DNA of 64,000 nt from Sphingopyxis terrae subsp. terrae NBRC 15098 (GTDB lineage: Bacteria > Pseudomonadota > Alphaproteobacteria > Sphingomonadales > Sphingomonadaceae), in assembly GCF_001610975.1 (NCBI RefSeq), contig NZ_CP013342.1, positions 1,931,001 through 1,995,000 on the forward strand, given 5' to 3'. A model generated the notes under the pieces. The model was not told the origin of the DNA. It saw only the letters and a list, made by a program, of their open reading frames with translations, and searched no databases. Positions within the stretch are counted from its first letter, which is position 1. Each line of letters opens with the position of its first letter. Made by a program: the position numbers and the translations under genes. This document shows positions 62,163-64,000 of this stretch, in pieces.

Positions 62163-62250
62163 TTCGGCACCGGTCGCACCCCACCCCAGTCGTCGCTTGT
62201 CCCCACTTATAGCGACGGCGCGGGCCGCGGCCGGTGCCGAACCCTTTTTT
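62163..62250 (+). terminator. Large nested-hairpin terminator after the sigma-54 activator
   Basis: TTCGGCACCGG (62163-62173) pairs with CCGGTGCCGAA (62231-62241) over 11 bp. Inside it CGTCGCT (62191-62197) pairs with AGCGACG (62211-62217). CCC and TTTTTT follow. The nested arms and the T-tract suggest an intrinsic terminator; a small RNA cannot be excluded. The interval up to fliS (62132-62283) holds no gene. Confidence 0.75.
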
Positions 62251-62283
62251 ACCGATCGATAATGAAGAGACGACGCGGGCGCG

Positions 62284-62673
62284 TCAGCGAAGCTGGCGCC
62301 AAGCCTCGGCAATCGTACGGATGCCGTCGAGTACCTCGGCAAAACCGTCTTCGCGATTGGCGGCGATCGCCTCATCGAGCTTGCGGCGCATACTGCGATA
62401 GACGCGCGACAGCGCCGCGGCGACATCGCCGCCCGCGCTATGATCGAGATTGGCGTCGAGTCCGATCAGGATCGCGCGCGCGCGGTGCGCGGGGTCGGTG
62501 GCGGAGACGCGCTGTCCCTGCCGCGCCATCGATCCGAGCACGCCAACGGCCGTTTCGAGCTCGTCATAGAGCATGGCGACGAGCTCGACCGGGTCGGCGC
62601 CCTCGGCACGGCTTTCCTGCTGCAGCCGGCGGTAGGTGCCGGTGGCGCGGACGATCGAGGCGGTGGCAGGCAC
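62284..62673 (-). CDS. fliS: Flagellin export chaperone FliS
   Basis: The 129-residue four-helix protein begins with TGTYRRLQQESRAEGADPVELVAMLYDELETAV and includes DPAHRARAILIGLDANLDHSAGGDVAAALSRVYRSMRRKL, the FliS pattern. FliS binds flagellin in the cytoplasm and prevents early polymerisation. It follows fliD by 11 nt, the standard fliD-fliS order. ATG at 62673. Confidence 0.92.
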   Translation of the reverse strand: MPATASIVRATGTYRRLQQESRAEGADPVELVAMLYDELETAVGVLGSMARQGQRVSATDPAHRARAILIGLDANLDHSAGGDVAAALSRVYRSMRRKLDEAIAANREDGFAEVLDGIRTIAEAWRQLR

Positions 62674-62684
62674 GGCGAAAACCC

Positions 62685-64000
62685 TTAGTTATTGCTGTTC
62701 TGGTTGTTCCACATCTGGATCTGCTGTTCCAGATAGGCCTGGGTCGCCTTGAAGGCTGCCAGCTTTGCGTCGAGCGTGCTGTATTTTTTCTCCAGCCGCG
62801 CGCGATAGGCGTCTTCGCGCTCGTTGACCTTGTCGAGCTCGTCGGCAAGATCCTTGCTCTTGGCATCGAGCGTCCTGGTGACGCGATCGATCACACCGCC
62901 TGTCCCCACGGCCTTGTCGCGCAGAGCGTCAAGCACACCGGCGATGCCCGGATCGCTGACGTCGGTATGCGCGCCATCGCGCGGCGGATTGAACAATGCT
63001 TCGACCGCGCCGGCGTCGGTCGTCAGGGCGGTTTCCAGCCGGGTTTGATCGACGGCAAGCAGGCCGTCCTTGTTCGTGTAGATGCCGATGTCGGCGAGCG
63101 TCGTATAGGTGCCGCTGCTGGTCAGTGTTTGCGACATCATGCCGCGCAGCTGGCCCTCGAGCTCGCGCAGGCCGCGCGTGTCACCCGACATCGCGGCGGC
63201 ATCGGTGATGCTCTTCTTGAGCTGGTTGTAGACGTCGACAAAATCCTTCACCGTCTGCCGGATCATATCGAGCGGGCGACTTGCCCCTACATCCACCTCC
63301 TGGCCTGGCGATGCCTTTTTAAGCGTGAGCGACATGCCGGGAATCACGTCGTCGACGATATTGGAACTGCGGCTATAGGCCACGCCGTCGATCGTGAATT
63401 GGGCATCGGTCGCCGATTGGCCCAGCGTCATGCCGCCGCCCGCACCATAGCCGAACGCCGCGAGCGCCGGATCGGCGCCCGCGTCGGCAGTCAGCGTGAA
63501 GCTGTTCGCCGCTCCCGTCGCGCCCTTGAGCACGATCCGGCTGCCGCCAGTGTCGGACACGATCGAGGCCGATACGCCGCTGCCGCTGGCGTTGATCGCT
63601 TTTGCCAGCCCTTCGAGGCTGTTGTTCGTGCCGTCGATTGTAATCACATGGTCGGTGCCGCCGACGCTGAGCGTCATCGTGCCGGTCCCGATCGCCGCCG
63701 TCTTGTCGGCGACCACCGCCGAATAGGCGGTCTGCGCCCGGGCAAGCTGGTCGACGACCACCGTCGCCGAGAAGCTGTCGGCGTTGATACCGGCGCGCGT
63801 CGTTGCCGAAATCACGCTTTCGTCCGAAACCGTCGGCGTACTGCGCAAGGTGCCGTCGGACACCATCTGCGCCAGCGAATCGGCAAAGCCTTCAAGGTTC
63901 GATCGCGCCTGCGATACGGCGCTGATCCGCGCCTGATTCTGCTGCGCCAGCGTCGAGAGCCGCGTAACCTTGGGCTCGCGCGAGGCAGCCGCAAGATCAT
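62685..64000 (-). CDS. fliD: Flagellar filament capping protein FliD (N-terminus outside window)
   Basis: The frame is open from the right window edge, so only the C-terminal ~438 residues are seen. They include the central FliD domains (VGGTDHVITIDGTNNSLEGLAKAIN; GVAYSRSSNIVDDVIPGMSLTLKKASPG) and the C-terminal domain (DFVDVYNQLKKSITDAAAMSGD, then LADELDKVNEREDAYRARLEKKYSTLDAKLAAFKATQAYLEQQIQMW). FliD caps the growing filament and helps flagellin fold. An internal ATG at 63866 is not the true start because coding continues upstream. Confidence 0.94.
   Translation of the reverse strand, partial: DLAAASREPKVTRLSTLAQQNQARISAVSQARSNLEGFADSLAQMVSDGTLRSTPTVSDESVISATTRAGINADSFSATVVVDQLARAQTAYSAVVADKTAAIGTGTMTLSVGGTDHVITIDGTNNSLEGLAKAINASGSGVSASIVSDTGGSRIVLKGATGAANSFTLTADAGADPALAAFGYGAGGGMTLGQSATDAQFTIDGVAYSRSSNIVDDVIPGMSLTLKKASPGQEVDVGASRPLDMIRQTVKDFVDVYNQLKKSITDAAAMSGDTRGLRELEGQLRGMMSQTLTSSGTYTTLADIGIYTNKDGLLAVDQTRLETALTTDAGAVEALFNPPRDGAHTDVSDPGIAGVLDALRDKAVGTGGVIDRVTRTLDAKSKDLADELDKVNEREDAYRARLEKKYSTLDAKLAAFKATQAYLEQQIQMWNNQNSNN

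Noticed and set aside
63866..63866. ATG at 63866 as the fliD start
   Set aside because: The reading frame continues with FliD-like sequence to the window edge, so the true start is outside.

Overview
This 64 kb window is high-GC chromosomal DNA, densely coded and rich in 4-nt ATGA/GTGA stop-start overlaps. The gene content points to an alphaproteobacterium of the Sphingomonadales, most like Sphingopyxis or a close sphingomonad. This is inferred from family content and gene order; no database search was possible. I see no rRNA, tRNA, CRISPR array, insertion sequence or prophage. Both window ends cut genes: an antiporter at the left and fliD at the right.

Left part (1-15 kb) holds housekeeping and metabolic genes. 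These are a CPA-type antiporter, holA-lptE-leuS with a DUF3576 lipoprotein, a ThiE-like protein divergent from a YggS-type PLP protein, a VOC/ArsR/SRPBCC operon, glutaminase, an RlpA-like protein and gyrB. From 21.5 down to 14.2 kb runs a tightly overlapping minus-strand operon: DUF4129, DUF4350, MoxR AAA ATPase, DUF58, SpoIIM-like, RDD, nitroreductase, lipoprotein. Next to it lies a plus-strand pair, a fused alpha/beta 2-oxoacid dehydrogenase E1 and a divergent FabD/PKS-AT-like acyltransferase, with no E2 or E3 nearby.

The region 25-32 kb is signalling and envelope: a FixJ-like protein whose receiver has lost its phosphorylation residues, a PDZ / OmpR-type regulator / histidine kinase module, and a VirJ-DUF2147-MprF operon for aminoacyl-phosphatidylglycerol lipids. 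The region 32.8-43.8 kb is a microaerobic respiration island: ccoNOQPGHIS in one overlapping operon, a small Cys-rich exported protein, hemN, an OmpW-type porin and an Fnr/FixK-type regulator with an N-terminal CX2CX7C motif. Two good FNR/FixK boxes were found, one between ccoN and ompW and one in front of hemN.

After four small genes that include a putative membrane-tethered LuxR-type regulator with lower GC (44-45.9 kb), the right third is a flagellar cluster. It contains fliA, flhA, an SLT transglycosylase, an flgN-like gene, flgM, flgA, flgBCDEFGHIJKL, motAB, a sigma-54 activator without a receiver domain, fliS and fliD. Promoter elements read directly from the sequence suggest a two-step hierarchy. 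TGGCAC-N5-(T/C)TGC sigma-54 promoters precede flgA, flgB and the transglycosylase-flhA-fliA operon. Sigma-28 elements ending in the same octamer GCCGTTAA precede motAB and flgM. The sigma-54 activator would thus build the hook-basal body, export gate and FliA, and FliA would then switch on the motor and its own anti-sigma factor.
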